Of a DNA stretch of 64,000 nt, positions 28,951 to 39,850 are shown piece after piece (within the stretch, counting starts at the first letter, position 1; the number at the start of each line of letters is the position of its first letter). This DNA comes from Gonapodya prolifera JEL478 (taxonomy: Eukaryota; Monoblepharomycota; Monoblepharidomycetes; Monoblepharidales; Gonapodyaceae). The notes beneath the pieces were generated by a model. It did no database searches. It saw only the letters and a program-made list of their open reading frames with translations, and was not told the DNA's origin. Location of the stretch: positions 127,160 to 191,159 of the forward strand of contig KQ965756.1 of NCBI GenBank assembly GCA_001574975.1, given 5' to 3'. The translations under genes and the position numbers were made by a program.

Positions 28951-30240
28951 GTCCCGACTTCGTTAATGAATTGGACCCCACACCAGGGATTGGCTGAAGA
29001 ATTTGATGCGCGACAGCGACAGTCACGTGTGCAAGGCAGAGTTTCTCAGTTCTGTATCGCGACTTGAGAAACGGGAAGGAACGATAGTGATGTCTAATTG
29101 TTTTCGCGTGCCTTGGCAAGTGTAACTCATCAAAATCACATTTAATAACAATGAGTTATCTCCCTTTCCTTCCCCCCCTCTCTGCCCCTCCCGATCAGTG
29201 TAAATGACAGTAACTATCGATTTCCATTGGCGGAGAGATTGAGGGCGGTGGGTGGACGGCGGACCCTATCCGCTCATCAGAAAGACCGAAGCGGGGAAAC
29301 TGACAACCGCTGCAATTTTGCGTGGAATCTTTGTCGTGGAGGCTTTGTCGCTGGCGGTGGCAGCAACGTCTGCGGAGGCTCAACTGGATGTCCACAAAGC
29401 AGTAGCAGCGGCATGATGGAGAACGTATTCAACGGCACATTCTACAGCACATATGTCTACCCACCGAGACTCCATCTTATTGCGAATGTTATATGTATCA
29501 AAGTACCTGGACCAGATATCTGTGTAATGCAACATTGGGAGGCGCCAAGTTACGGTTGAACGTTGCCACTCGATACAATTGGAGTGCTCACTGAGAGCAC
29601 TTAAACTAGTTTGTACGAATATTGAAGTTTTGACTTTAGAGAATACAAAACATAGACTGACGATTTTGATTGGAAACTTGCCAGTCTGCTTGGCAAAACG
29701 GCTTTTGCTTTGGTCATGTCTGGCAGGTCCATGCAACGAAATCAACGTCTGACCTGGGACCCTCACCCGTCAGCAACAGTCGTCGACGATAAGCGCAACA
29801 GGAGCTCTCCGCGGTCTCGGCCCGGGCTTCGGAAAAGGTGGAACTTTCTCAAACCCAATTGATTGTTCCAGACGTAGCGGTGGAATTCCACATCACACTT
29901 GAACAGAAACGCACTGGCCCTAACTTTCTGCTTTGCTTCGCTGGAAGGTACGTATGGCATGGACTGTCGTTGCAAGCTGTTCCTTCATGAACATAACGTG
30001 CTCCCAGTTTTCGCAGGTCGCGACGGTGTCCTCTCACAGCGCAAAACGAAAGCTGAAGCGGAGTGGAACGAAGCGCAGAGAACCTCGATGGTCACTCAAG
30101 TCAGAAGATTCTTTGAGGGACCGAAGAGCATAGCCCGTGTCGATCCTAACGAATATCAACCAAGCAGCTCGCCTGTGTGCTTCTGATAGCCTCAGTTCAA
30201 GCTACGTGGAGTGGGGTGAGGTACCATTGCTGTTGTGGGT
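28951..30240. other. Gene-poor stretch with weak small frames
   Basis: It lies upstream of IQGAP. A frame of 48 codons starting MSGRSMQRNQRLTWDPHPS (29716-29862) and a nearby frame 29899-30186 are open, but no domain, signal or phase-consistent splicing supports them. Promoter elements for IQGAP should lie near 28951-29200. Nothing else is recognisable. Confidence 0.35.
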
Positions 30241-30249
30241 TGGGATGTT

Positions 30250-30790
30250 GATGCCGCATGAAATATTGGCGCGCGAGTCGAGGGGAGCCGCCGCATGTAA
30301 TATGGGTGGGCTGGGGAGGGCAGCCGCTGCATGTAACATGAGCGTGCTGGAGGGAGGGAGCCGCCGCATGTAATACGGGCGCGCTTGTCGAGGAGAGCCA
30401 CCACATGTAATTTGGGTGCGCTGGACAAGGAGAGTCACCGCATGTAATATTGGTGCGCTGGATGAGGGGAGCCACCGCATGTAAAATGGGTGAGCTCGAT
30501 GAGGAGAGCCGCCGCATGTAATATGGGTAGGCTGGGGAAGGGAGCCGCCGGATGAAATATGGGTGCGCTGGACAAGGAGAGCCACCGCATGTAATATGGG
30601 TGCGCTGATCAAGGGGAGCCGCCGCATGAAATATGGGTGCACTGACCAAGGGGAGCCACCGCATGTAATATGGGCGTGCTGGATGACGCGAGCCACCGCA
30701 TGTAATATGTGTGCGCTGGACAAGGAGAGCCACCACATGTAATATGGGTGCGCTCGACGAGGAGAACCACCGCATGCAATATGGGTGGCC
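30250..30790. repeat. 37-bp tandem minisatellite, about 14 copies
   Basis: A unit like GCCACCGCATGTAATATGGG plus GTGCGCTGGACAAGGAGA recurs every 37 bp; exact spacing was read at 30581, 30618, 30655 and 30692. Copies differ by a few bases, mostly in the spacer after GTGCGCT. Because 37 is not a multiple of three, any frame reads a 37-codon super-repeat. Two minus-strand frames stay open for 579 and 537 nt, which reflects the unit's lack of stops, not a gene. Confidence 0.92.
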
Positions 30791-31266
30791 TAGAGGGAGA
30801 GTGGAGCAGGGTGTAGCGCAAGAATGGTAGCCTCACCCACGCCTCTTTTGCAGGTCCGTGATGTATGTCTGTTATGCGGTCACCACGTGCAAAATGGCCC
30901 AGACATTGTTCTCGATTTTGGTGCACCCGACGGACATCAGGGAAGTTCGCATCACGCACCAGTTTTTTCTTGGATTCAGTTTTTATCAGGTTATGTGATC
31001 TTCGAGCAATGCAGCGATCAGGTTTATGCGATTGCCCTACTTCCTCTCACTAGGACACTGCGCGAAGTTATCAATGAAACTGTGTACCCTCCCAACATGG
31101 TACGATCACCGCGTCCATCTTCGCTCCCATTTTGGGCAACATATCTTTCCCATAGTTCCTCATTCAGCCCGAGCTTGGTGGATCGGATACGATGGACTGC
31201 AGGGCTCGCGTTGAGAAGAGTACCCACATTTTGGCAATTAGAACTTTTTATGTCCGCCGTCGTCTA
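30791..31266. other. Stretch between minisatellite and metaxin-like gene; no gene seen
   Basis: A plus-strand frame (30824-31270) is open, but its translation is not protein-like and shows no domain. The right part should include the 3' UTR of the minus-strand gene that ends at 31267. Confidence 0.4.
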
Positions 31267-32414
31267 TTAACGCCCCACAACTGTTTTGTACACTCTCCGA
31301 CATACCGTTACTACATCCCCCGCGCCCGCCACAACTTTGGAGATGTGTGTGTCAGGGGCAGTGGTGGAGAGCAAGTGATGTAAATACGCAAACAGCGTCG
31401 CGTCAAACAAGGACGGGGCGGACGATGGGGTACGGGATGTGATGTACGTGGAGATTGACGCGAGTGCCGATCGGGTTGAGGCGATGTACTGAGTGGGGAT
31501 GTGTTGAGTTATTGTAGGGAGCGACTGAGACTGACTGCAGACTAGTCTCACCTCTGTATCCAATTTTCTGGCTTCCACCCATCGCCGCGCCTTTCGTTGT
31601 TCCAAGTAAAACAGTATCCAAGAAATCGGGCTCGCGTAGTGGGCGTCGTACCAAGGTGATGTGATGTGGTTTGAATTTGCGGGAACAAGTAAAAAATGGT
31701 GGAGCTGTGTTGGGTGGAGCGAAATCGGCATGTTTGGTACCTCTTCAGTTCAAGCAGAGCAGTAAGAATTTCTTACAAAAGCGACGCGGAGGTCAAGATC
31801 CGCAAGGGCGATGAAAGGGAGCTCTTCAGTATCTTCGGAGTGCTGAGACTTTCATCGATAGAGTAGAGGTCAGCCAATGTCAGCCAATGTCAGCCGCAAT
31901 TGTCGGATATCAGAGGAAGAAAGTGCTTTCATTGAAAATTGATCCCATCTCAGAAGCAGAGCGGACGAATCTGCTCACTTTTGATTGTATCTCGTCGATT
32001 ACATCCTTGCCAGCCAGCAACCGTCCGTCAGCCGCTGCTAAGAGTGGAAGCCGACCGTTGGGAGACATATCCGAGTTCACAGTGAACCTCACGACGTGAG
32101 GGTAAGAAGTCATTCTGGCATACGCCTTGGGTACAAGACAATAAGTAAGCTCGGAGTCCCTTCCCGTGGTAATCAGGGGACCGGCGTACCTGCGCCAGCA
32201 AGCAGTCCACGTCGAAGCTCAGACCGTCTGCACTGTCTGTGCGCGGTGGCAGCAGAAAGAGCTCTGCGACACCGTCTGACGTGTTCGGGACAGGGTGGGG
32301 CAGGAATTGCTCCTCGGCGAGATGGAGGGGGAATCGGTCCGTGAAGGACTGCCAGGCATCGGTCAGCGGCCTGAATGTGTTGTGGATGGCGCTGACTGCA
32401 TTGTTAAGATTCAT
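31267..32414 (-). CDS. Metaxin/SAM37 (Tom37)-like mitochondrial outer-membrane assembly subunit
   Basis: Metaxin-type proteins help the SAM complex insert beta-barrels into the mitochondrial outer membrane. Exons 32414-32190, 32125-31979, 31848-31777 and 31740-31267 join in phase, giving 305 aa. The N-terminal thioredoxin-like part reads LFLLPPRTDSADGLSFDVDC, then RFTVNSDMSPNGRLPLLAA and LLAGKDVIDEIQ, the usual metaxin layout. The C-terminal GST-like part has LPFIALADLDLRVAF, YASPISWILFYLEQRKARR and LFDATLFAYLHHLLS. No obvious C-terminal anchor is seen. Assignment rests on pattern, not on a search. A small tandem GTCAGCCAAT lies in the second intron near 31873. Confidence 0.62.
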
Positions 32415-32775
32415 TTTTTACTGAGGTCCGGCTCAATTGACTCCAGTAGTTGAGCCGCCACTTGGATATGTAGTCGTCATTCAAATAACTCGATTACATG
32501 AACGAAGCCAGAAAACGCAGAGGGTTTGGAGCTGACGCCCAAGTTGCTCGAGTTTCAGCCTAAATGGCAAATCGGCTTCCACTGAACCATCCATCTTCGG
32601 GTTAGATTTGTTAGACTTCTCACCTGCACAAGGACATAAATGATTTGGCACTCCATTCAGACGTGCACGCGAGGTTTCGCAATTGGCGAGCTGCTTTTTG
32701 CCGACCAGTGGCCAAAAGAGGCCACAGTTCACTTGAGCTCCCACTTCGTCTATCGTCAATCTTCCCCCGCATCTC
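32415..32775. promoter_or_regulatory. Divergent region between metaxin-like and phosphoesterase genes
   Basis: Both genes start facing away, so the promoters lie here. No coding frame or defined motif is convincing. Confidence 0.4.
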
Positions 32776-34184
32776 ATGAATCTGGAAAAATCACCACTGA
32801 CTATCGTTCTGTCCTCGGTGAGTGAGGTGAATCGTCCACACCACGAGGCAGAAGTACCTCACCACCTCGCCCAGGACTTGCATGGCAACCTAAAGCATGT
32901 CGAATCCCTCGTTGCACTGACGGAGCGAGTGAAGGCAGACCTGCTAATACTTGCAGGGGACCTCCAGCCGCGCATGTCGGCACTAGGAGCGTGGGAGGGA
33001 AAACTCGTTTTCTCAGACAGCCCAGGGACTTGGGAGATTCTGACCCAACGAAAGTGGGCCGAGCAGGAGCTATGGCCAAGACTTGCAAAGTCTTACGGGA
33101 CGGTTGTTGTTGGGTGGGGCAACCATGGTGAGCAGGACCTTGTTGGTGATGTTTGGTTCTATTCAGTTTTGAGTCCCGACTTATAGACCTGCGAGCCAAC
33201 GATGAATACCATAAGAAACTCCTTCAAACGCACCCTACAATCAAAAACATACACATCGTCAACTCTGACGAAATTGTGGACATTCCTCTGCAACAACCGG
33301 TCCCTTTCCCCACATCGGGCAGCCCTCCCTCCACCAACTGGATACGAGTATATGGAAAATCGGATATTGTGGCTGGTCACCGACCTTTGAAAGAGCGGTG
33401 AGACCAAGTTGCGAAAGAACACCCTCTCTTCCCACGTTGCATCTTGTTGAGTAGGGAACGCGTCGACTGCAATGCTGATCTACTCTGCCGCCGATGCTAC
33501 CCTCAGGCCAGTACAGCAACAACTACCTCGGTTCGTAGCTTTCCTTCCCTGCGCGGAGCTCCCCACGTTTGCTGGACGGTGGCAACCAGTGGACTCGTCA
33601 CTGATCCAATCACGCTCAAAATGGTGCCTGGCGATGTGCCCATGGATCCAGCAAGCACGCTGGAATCTACTCTGGGCACTGGGTTTGATCGGTTGGAAAG
33701 TCTGAGAGGAACGGGCGCTCATCTTCTATCCACACCAAGTGACCTTCAAGGAACTGGTAAATCGAGGCCCATTGCAGATGGATTGAACCCAAACCCCATT
33801 GCTACACTTGCAATCTTTCACCACCCACCATACGGCACATGTTTGGACCGTGGCGGTGGCTCGCAGGCGGTGCGGGGCTTTTTAACAGAATGCGCCACCA
33901 AACAAGGTCTTGTGGATCTTGCTGTATCCGGGCACTACCACGACGCAGCAAAGCGGACTGGTAAATTTGCGGAAGTCATTCAAGTGAAGGGTACCAACGT
34001 CGTTTGGACATCAGCTGGAGAAAACGGGGCGGTCGACGTCGAGAGCGCCGCAAGGGATCCACCGATTGTTTGCTTTAACACAAGCAATGAGTATCACTTG
34101 GACTCGTGCAAGGCTATTGTGATCAGGTTGGAGAGACGCGGCGATGCAGCGCGAAGAGTTACCGCAAATCGAGTAGCACTTTGA
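32776..34184 (+). CDS. Calcineurin-like metallophosphoesterase
   Basis: Four exons (32776-32817, 32875-33127, 33187-33397, 33455-34184) give 411 aa with consistent phases. Metal-site motifs of the family appear in order: SSDLHGNL (DxH-like), LLILAGDL (GD), GWGNHD (GNH, the D made across an intron), IFHHPPYG and SGHYHDA (GHxH). These ligands bind two metals and hydrolyse phosphate esters. The substrate is unknown. The third-to-fourth exon joint was chosen on phase and a TAG acceptor; the cysteine-rich words just after it (CNADLLCRRCYP) are unusual for the family, so that joint deserves caution. Confidence 0.7.
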
Positions 34185-34441
34185 ATGACGACAGGTCTTT
34201 ACACCACTCACGTGACGTAGTCCCAATCTCTGGTATCTATGTAGCATACAAGTACATTTCAATTCGAAGTAGCTACAATTCAATGCGATTTGACCATAAA
34301 TATGTAGGCCACATAATGCATCAGCCCCAATGCGACCAATAAATAATCCAGTCCGTTCGTACATACGAGAAAAATGTTCAAATAACAATGAAACCATCCA
34401 AGACACAGTTCTGATTCCCGTATCCTCCGAGGAATGTGCGC

Positions 34442-37174
34442 TCAACATGACACTGATATGGTCACAGCTGTTCCTGCCGGAAGTCCAGACGAGTCGCACA
34501 AAAGCAACGGCTTTCTCGCGACCGAGCAAGTTGCACCAGCTGGGGTAGCAACGACGTTGGATGCCCTCAATCCCCCGCACGCTGCACCATCATCGAAGAA
34601 AAGTTCCGTCGTCGAGTTGCTTACTGTCGCTACAGTGTTGAAAGTGACTGAAAGTGAAACTGGATTCTTTCCCACTTGAATCGCCGTTGGATTACCCGCC
34701 ACTTTACGAACATGAGGTCTACCGGTCATCATTGTAGCCCTCGGCTGGTAACCTCCTTGTACGCCGGTGGTTATGCTCAAGCTCTCCAGATTGAACAAAT
34801 CACCCAGCTGCGGAGTCCATATCGGCACGTACGCCCATTGCGCCCATCCCGATGCAAGCTGGGCTTCGGCGGATGATGCCATCGCCCACACCCAGCCGGG
34901 GCAGTCGATGAATGTTGCGGCGCCATCGCACCCAAACTCTCCCAGTATGAGCGGGACAGTTCCAAGTGCATTCGAGTCAGTCGTCATGCTCGTCATGGCT
35001 GCATCAGTAGCGAGGGGGGCACTAGTCAATTGGGGTGCAAGAGCGGGAAAGAGTCCTGTTGAAGCGCTGAAAAGTTGTCCGTTCAGATTATCGACGACGT
35101 TTGTGATGGAAGTAGTGAATGAAGAGAGAGAGGTAGCATCGGGGTTCGCTGAAAGAGATGTAGCGGTCAATTGGAACGATGTGAGGCTCGTTTGAACAGC
35201 GCTAGCCCCTGATAGGTATGTGCTAACAGCTGCTCCAGTTTGGCCATTGCCCATCCACTCGGTGAGCTTGTCAGTTGCAGTCTAAAAACGAACATCTGAG
35301 GGTTAATGGCGATCAAACGCGTTTCCCAGAAAACTTTCCCACCAGAACAAATCCCAGTTGGGCGTTTAGGAAAGCACCCGTAGCTGCACTTGGATTAGCC
35401 AAGAACGCGGCAGCTGCAGCCGTCAGACCGCCGTTTTGAATGGCATACTGGAGCTGTATGTAAACTTCATCCATGATAAAACGCCAGTCATAGTAGTGAG
35501 GCTACATGGAACGTCATGCCCGAGTTAGGAGGGAACGCTCCACACCAACAAAACAATCTTCGAAAGCCTACCGCGTAAATGACGTTGGGCACGTTTGGCC
35601 GTGAGAGAACGTTGTTCTTAAAAGCAGGTTCCACCACGATGTTCGGATAGTCCCAGCCCGTCGCAACAATAGAAGCATACGCTGCCTCATAAAAAGCGTT
35701 GTTAACGAGGTAGGGTTCGTTGACTGAGATATGGCGGTTGTTGTTTGGGAAGAGCTTCTGAACCAAAACACCTCCTACACTCACTGATGTCAAACCCTAG
35801 CACACAATTCCTCAGTCCAATAAGGGCCTTTGCAACGTTTCCCACCATCTGCGCGTAAGAATCCCTGGCAGTCCCCGCCACCATGAGATTGCCAAATGAT
35901 ACGTCAAGATCTCCTCCTTTTGAAACCTGACGATTGTTTGTGACTCCCCATAGTGCACACCCCTTGGCTCGTAAGTCATCGGCGGAGGTGTAGTTTGCCG
36001 GAGTGCTTTGCTGAGCGTCAGGAACTGCCCACTGCGGAAAGCCCTCACCACAGCCACCAAGGGACCATCGGGAGAAGGTGTCTTGGTGAAAATCTACAAG
36101 GGTATAAATTCCGCGAGCGCCGAGTTCACGAACAAGAGTCACATAGTCGGACAGGTAAGACACTGTGTAAATGCCACGTTGAGGTTCGTATGCTTCCCAA
36201 GTGAAGCCCAGACGGACAAAATTATAGCCGAGATTGACAAGGGGATCAAGTGCTGCTGAGATTGCTGCAGCGCTGGATACATCGACGAGCGTGAATGGTG
36301 GGTATTTTGACACAATGTTGACACCGTGGAGGTGAACACTTCTTCCGGTATCATATTCAATTATTCGCGACCCTTGCACTGTTAATGGTGAAAGTGATGG
36401 GCTTGCAAGCGGCATTGGTGAAGCAGTGCTGGACGGAGAAGTCGGGACAGTGGCAAAAGGGTTGACAGTGAAAGAGCCTGAGTTGTCCGAAGAGTTAGTT
36501 GGTGTGTGGGATTCCTGCACATGAACACCATAGATACGCATTAAAACCAGAAGAGAAACAGTGATTTGATGGTGCCACAGACTCACTTGGATTTGGTTGG
36601 CCTGGGTGTTGGCGGTGTTTCTCCCTCTGAGTCCGACAGCTAACCCAATGATGAGGACAACCGCAACAAGTCCCAAAGAAGCACCAAGCAAAAATCGTCG
36701 GCGGCGGTAGAAGGGGATTTGTTTGGTGGAGCCTCCGAGATCGCTTTGCATCTGACTGAAGTTCCCATCGAATGGAACGTGAGCGGCATGGGCACGCGCA
36801 GACGCAGGTGCTGCGCTTTGCGGTGGTTTAAGTCCGGCTCCCGAGAAAGACGGCCGGTACTGCTGTGGTGACATGGGTGCTGCTCCTCCCCTCAAAAGCC
36901 CCCCAGACTCCGAATCAGAAGTGTTGTAGCCATCCTCCTCCGAGCTGAAACCTGTGCCCACACGTGATGATATAGACATCCGAGGTGATGCGGGACTGAC
37001 AGGTTGGGGAAGAGCCTTCACTGTTCGCATTGGTGTCTTGGGAGGGGGAACAGGGGGAGGTGACTCGCTCTCAGATTGGACGGCAGATTGCAGGGGGACT
37101 AGTTCGCCCGTCGTTGTCTCTTCGCCATCGGGTAGGCGAGAGACGGAAAGCGGCCGTGTGTGGCCGTGCTCCAT
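34442..37174 (-). CDS. Membrane-anchored GH5 endoglycoceramidase-like glycosidase
   Basis: Five exons (37174-36587, 36514-35785, 35723-35572, 35501-35343, 35281-34442) give 822 aa. About 160 cytosolic, proline/serine-rich residues come first. A type II membrane helix follows (FLLGASLGLVAVVLIIGLAV) and then an outside catalytic region. GH5 endoglycoceramidase signatures are GVNIVSKYPPF, VRLGFTWEAYEPQRG, VDFHQDTFSRW, the acid/base pair in LGFDIINEPYL and the nucleophile in ILGEFGCDG. Such enzymes release glycans from glycosphingolipids or act on sterol glucosides. The ATG at 37174 is used because the longer frame upstream starts with TTG. It converges with the phosphoesterase gene. Confidence 0.88.
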
Positions 37175-37404
37175 TAATGAATCCAATCAGAAGTCGTCCT
37201 CTTTGTCTCGGTGATAAAATTGAAGGTGCCAAGATTTTACACCGCCATGTCACCTTTCCCCCTTCGTCACCCTTCTTCTCTCGCTCGAGATCTGCCATGT
37301 GTATTTTTCAATCTTTTATGAGTACTTTTTCTTGAAACAGCAAGCACTGGTACTGGCTCCTTTCATTTTCAAATGTAGCCGCACTCCATTGAAATTGATT
37401 TTTT

Positions 37405-39181
37405 TCACTCCGCGGGGTCATCTTCTAAGTCGCCATCTCGTAAGCTCGGCGTCCGACTCCTCTCAATGGGAATCCAATGTAACACTCGTGTTCGGACAAC
37501 CTCAGGAATGGAGCAAAGTCGAGCGTGTACCGACTCCAACTCAGTTGGTGACCTCAATTCAACATCAGCGAGGAGATATGAGAAGGCGCCTCGCGAAGCG
37601 GATGTCTGACGCTCGATGTTCACATCCGCGAGGATTTGGTTAATTTGCTGGGCAACACGTATTAATTGACGACTTGTTGAGAGCGGCACAGATGCAAAAG
37701 CTCACTCGAAGTACTCCAGGCACGTTTTTGTGTACATTAACGAGACGGAACACGTGCTCGTTTTCGGGGTGCTGCGATCCTTCGACATTTGCAAGGTTTA
37801 CACTCCCATGCGTTGCAGCCATGTTCACGTACGCCACCAGTCGCGCCGCAACCTCCTCTCCGATGGCTTGCTGCGCTTCTTCCGTGCTGCCTCCAACATG
37901 AGGCGTGAGAATGACATTTGGACAACCCTGTAGCTCCGTCTCGAAAGGGGCGTCGTTGGTCGACGGCTCGTTCGTAAAGACATCGATAGCAGCTCCCCCT
38001 AGGTGGCCAGCGCGGATCGACGAAACAAGGGATGGTAGGTGAATCTAAATAGAATGTGAACAGAGATCTTTGGCAGAGCACAGATGATACAAATCTCACC
38101 ACAGAGCCGCGGGAAGTGTTGATGATGCAAGCTCCCTTCTTGCATGCTGCGAGCTGTTCTGCCCCAATCATGCCATCTGTGTCTTTAGTGGCTGGCACAT
38201 GCAGAGTAATGAAGTCGGAGACTGAGAGCACATCGAGCACCTTGTTTCCAACGAATAAGCTAGAATGGAGATTTGAGGTCGTGCATTCTCAACCCACCGT
38301 GGGCATCATCCTTGCGTTGCCCTTCGGGCGCATTGGAAAGGCGTCGTAATAAACGACGTTCATTCCAAGCGCCTCTGCCATGGCACCAGCAGTAGAACCA
38401 ATTTTTCCATATCCCACGACTCCAAGCGTCTTTCCCTGGACTGTCCGAGAGCCAGTGGATGACTTGACGGGACCATTAGAGCAAATATGCAGGCTTATGA
38501 TGATCATACTAACCTTAATCCAACGTTTGCTGTGCATTAGCGTGTTGGAGTCACCGATTCTGCGAGCAAGTGCAAAGATATTGGCAACAACAAGTTCCGC
38601 TATTATTATGAAGCGGCGTTTAAAATCCGACAACCGACTAACAGACGTGAATTGAATTTACTCACCCACACTTCGAGTGCTTCCTCCCTGTGAATTGAAC
38701 ACTGCAATACCCATCGCCGTGGCTGCCTCCAAATCAATTTGATTGGTACCGATACCAAAGGCACCGATTGCGATCAAATTATGAGCATGTTCGAGCACAC
38801 GCCGGGTGATTTTAGTCTTCGACCTGTCGGCACTGTTTAGAACATTTGACCAAAACAATACGGAAGCAAGAGAAACCGACCGGATACCAAGAACGTGAAC
38901 ATGGGGGATACGGGCGATAAGGTCGTCCTCCGTGAGAGACTTCTTCTCAGATTCGACCTAACGCGATAGCGGACAGTTTAATGATGCGCTCCCTTCCCAA
39001 AATCTTCCCAAAATTAACGTACACGGAATCCAGCACTCTTGAGAACTTCGATACCCCTCTCATTCACATTTTCCAAGAGAAGAACCTTCATCTCAGACGC
39101 CTCTTTGAATGGATCGAAGAAATTCGATGTATCATTCTTGGAAGTAAGGAAATGTGAGATAGGGTGTGATTCGGGAGACAT
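37405..39181 (-). CDS. D-3-phosphoglycerate dehydrogenase
   Basis: The first enzyme of serine synthesis, oxidising 3-phosphoglycerate with NAD. Eight exons (39181-39023, 38957-38881, 38832-38666, 38599-38514, 38462-38298, 38240-38100, 38044-37706, 37647-37405) give 458 aa, close to yeast Ser3. Seen are VLLLENVNERGIEVL, the substrate region AIGAFGIGTNQIDLEAA, the Rossmann motif LGVVGYGKIGSTAG, INTSRGSV, AAIDVFTNEP and the catalytic HVGGSTEEAQ. A short C-terminal ACT domain follows (QINQILADVNIERQTSAS), which in the family senses serine. The extra C-terminal tail ends DLEDDPAE. Confidence 0.94.
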
Positions 39182-39850
39182 CTCCCGCGTTCACAGGTAA
39201 AGTTGGGAGACTCACATGGTGCGCAGCTCCATGGACGGTCTTCAGGGTGCGATGCGTGCGTAAACCGATGGAATCGGTCGGGAGCGTTCGTTTTCAGTGA
39301 GTGATGGAGAAAGACGATGCCGTGGCAATGGATTCCCAGGGTGACTGATGGACCCACCTCAAGAACCCATGCCGCAGGCTGAGCGTGATTGTTGACCATC
39401 AATCGTCTGTTGCTTATGAGCCTTCAGATGGAAACAAGGGCGATGCGAGGAGGGTGACAAATTTTCGGAAAATGACACCGAAGGAGAATCTGTGCAGCCA
39501 TCCTTTACATTTCAACAATAACAGCTTTCTTTTCGTGCTCTGTCAAAATTGAAAATTTTTTACATACGTAATGGGAAGCAAATGCAGAAAACCCCAGGCA
39601 TCCTCTCGTTCGCGTCCAGGCTAAATCAGCAATCATTGTGCCAACAAATTACCCCACAACACGCTCGGCGGAGACATCTCGGCTCCATCCTAAGCCAGAG
39701 TTCCTCGTCCAAATCAACCCACTATATACACGCTCGGCGGAGACATCGCGGCTCCGTCCAAGACCAAAGTTCCCCTCAGGTGCTCTGGATAAAAGTGAAA
39801 GACTATTTCGCGGTCTGCGTGGGCAGAGTTTGAGAATTGGATGCGCCAGA
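39182..39850. other. Intergenic between two minus-strand genes
   Basis: It holds the promoter of the phosphoglycerate dehydrogenase gene and the 3' side of the PAS gene. A two-copy repeat with 69-bp spacing (listed separately) lies within it. No gene is seen. Confidence 0.45.
39655..39785. repeat. Two direct repeat copies, 69 bp apart
   Basis: CGCTCGGCGGAGACATC starts at 39662 and again at 39731, each followed by a CGGCTCC(A/G)TCC-like tail and an AAGTTCC-like word. The copies are about 85% alike over roughly 50 bp. Confidence 0.75.

Noticed and set aside
29716-30186. Small two-exon gene starting MSGRSMQRNQ
   Set aside because: Frames are open and a GTACGT donor exists, but no joint gives a protein with any recognisable feature.
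30197-30775. Possible repeat protein on the minus strand
   Set aside because: Period 37 bp lets two frames stay open; there is no start context, splice-consistent flank or domain.
30250-30790. CRISPR array
   Set aside because: Copies are head-to-tail without unique spacers, and the host is eukaryotic.
30824-31270. 149-codon plus-strand frame
   Set aside because: Translation is not protein-like and runs into the 3' end of the opposite gene.
31530-31552. A 27-33 nt intron in the metaxin-like gene after KLDTE
   Set aside because: GTGAGA and CAG signals exist, but no other intron here is shorter than about 45 nt and the frame is open through it.
34801-35195. Plus-strand frame of 142 codons inside the GH5 gene
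   Set aside because: Antisense shadow of a well-supported exon.
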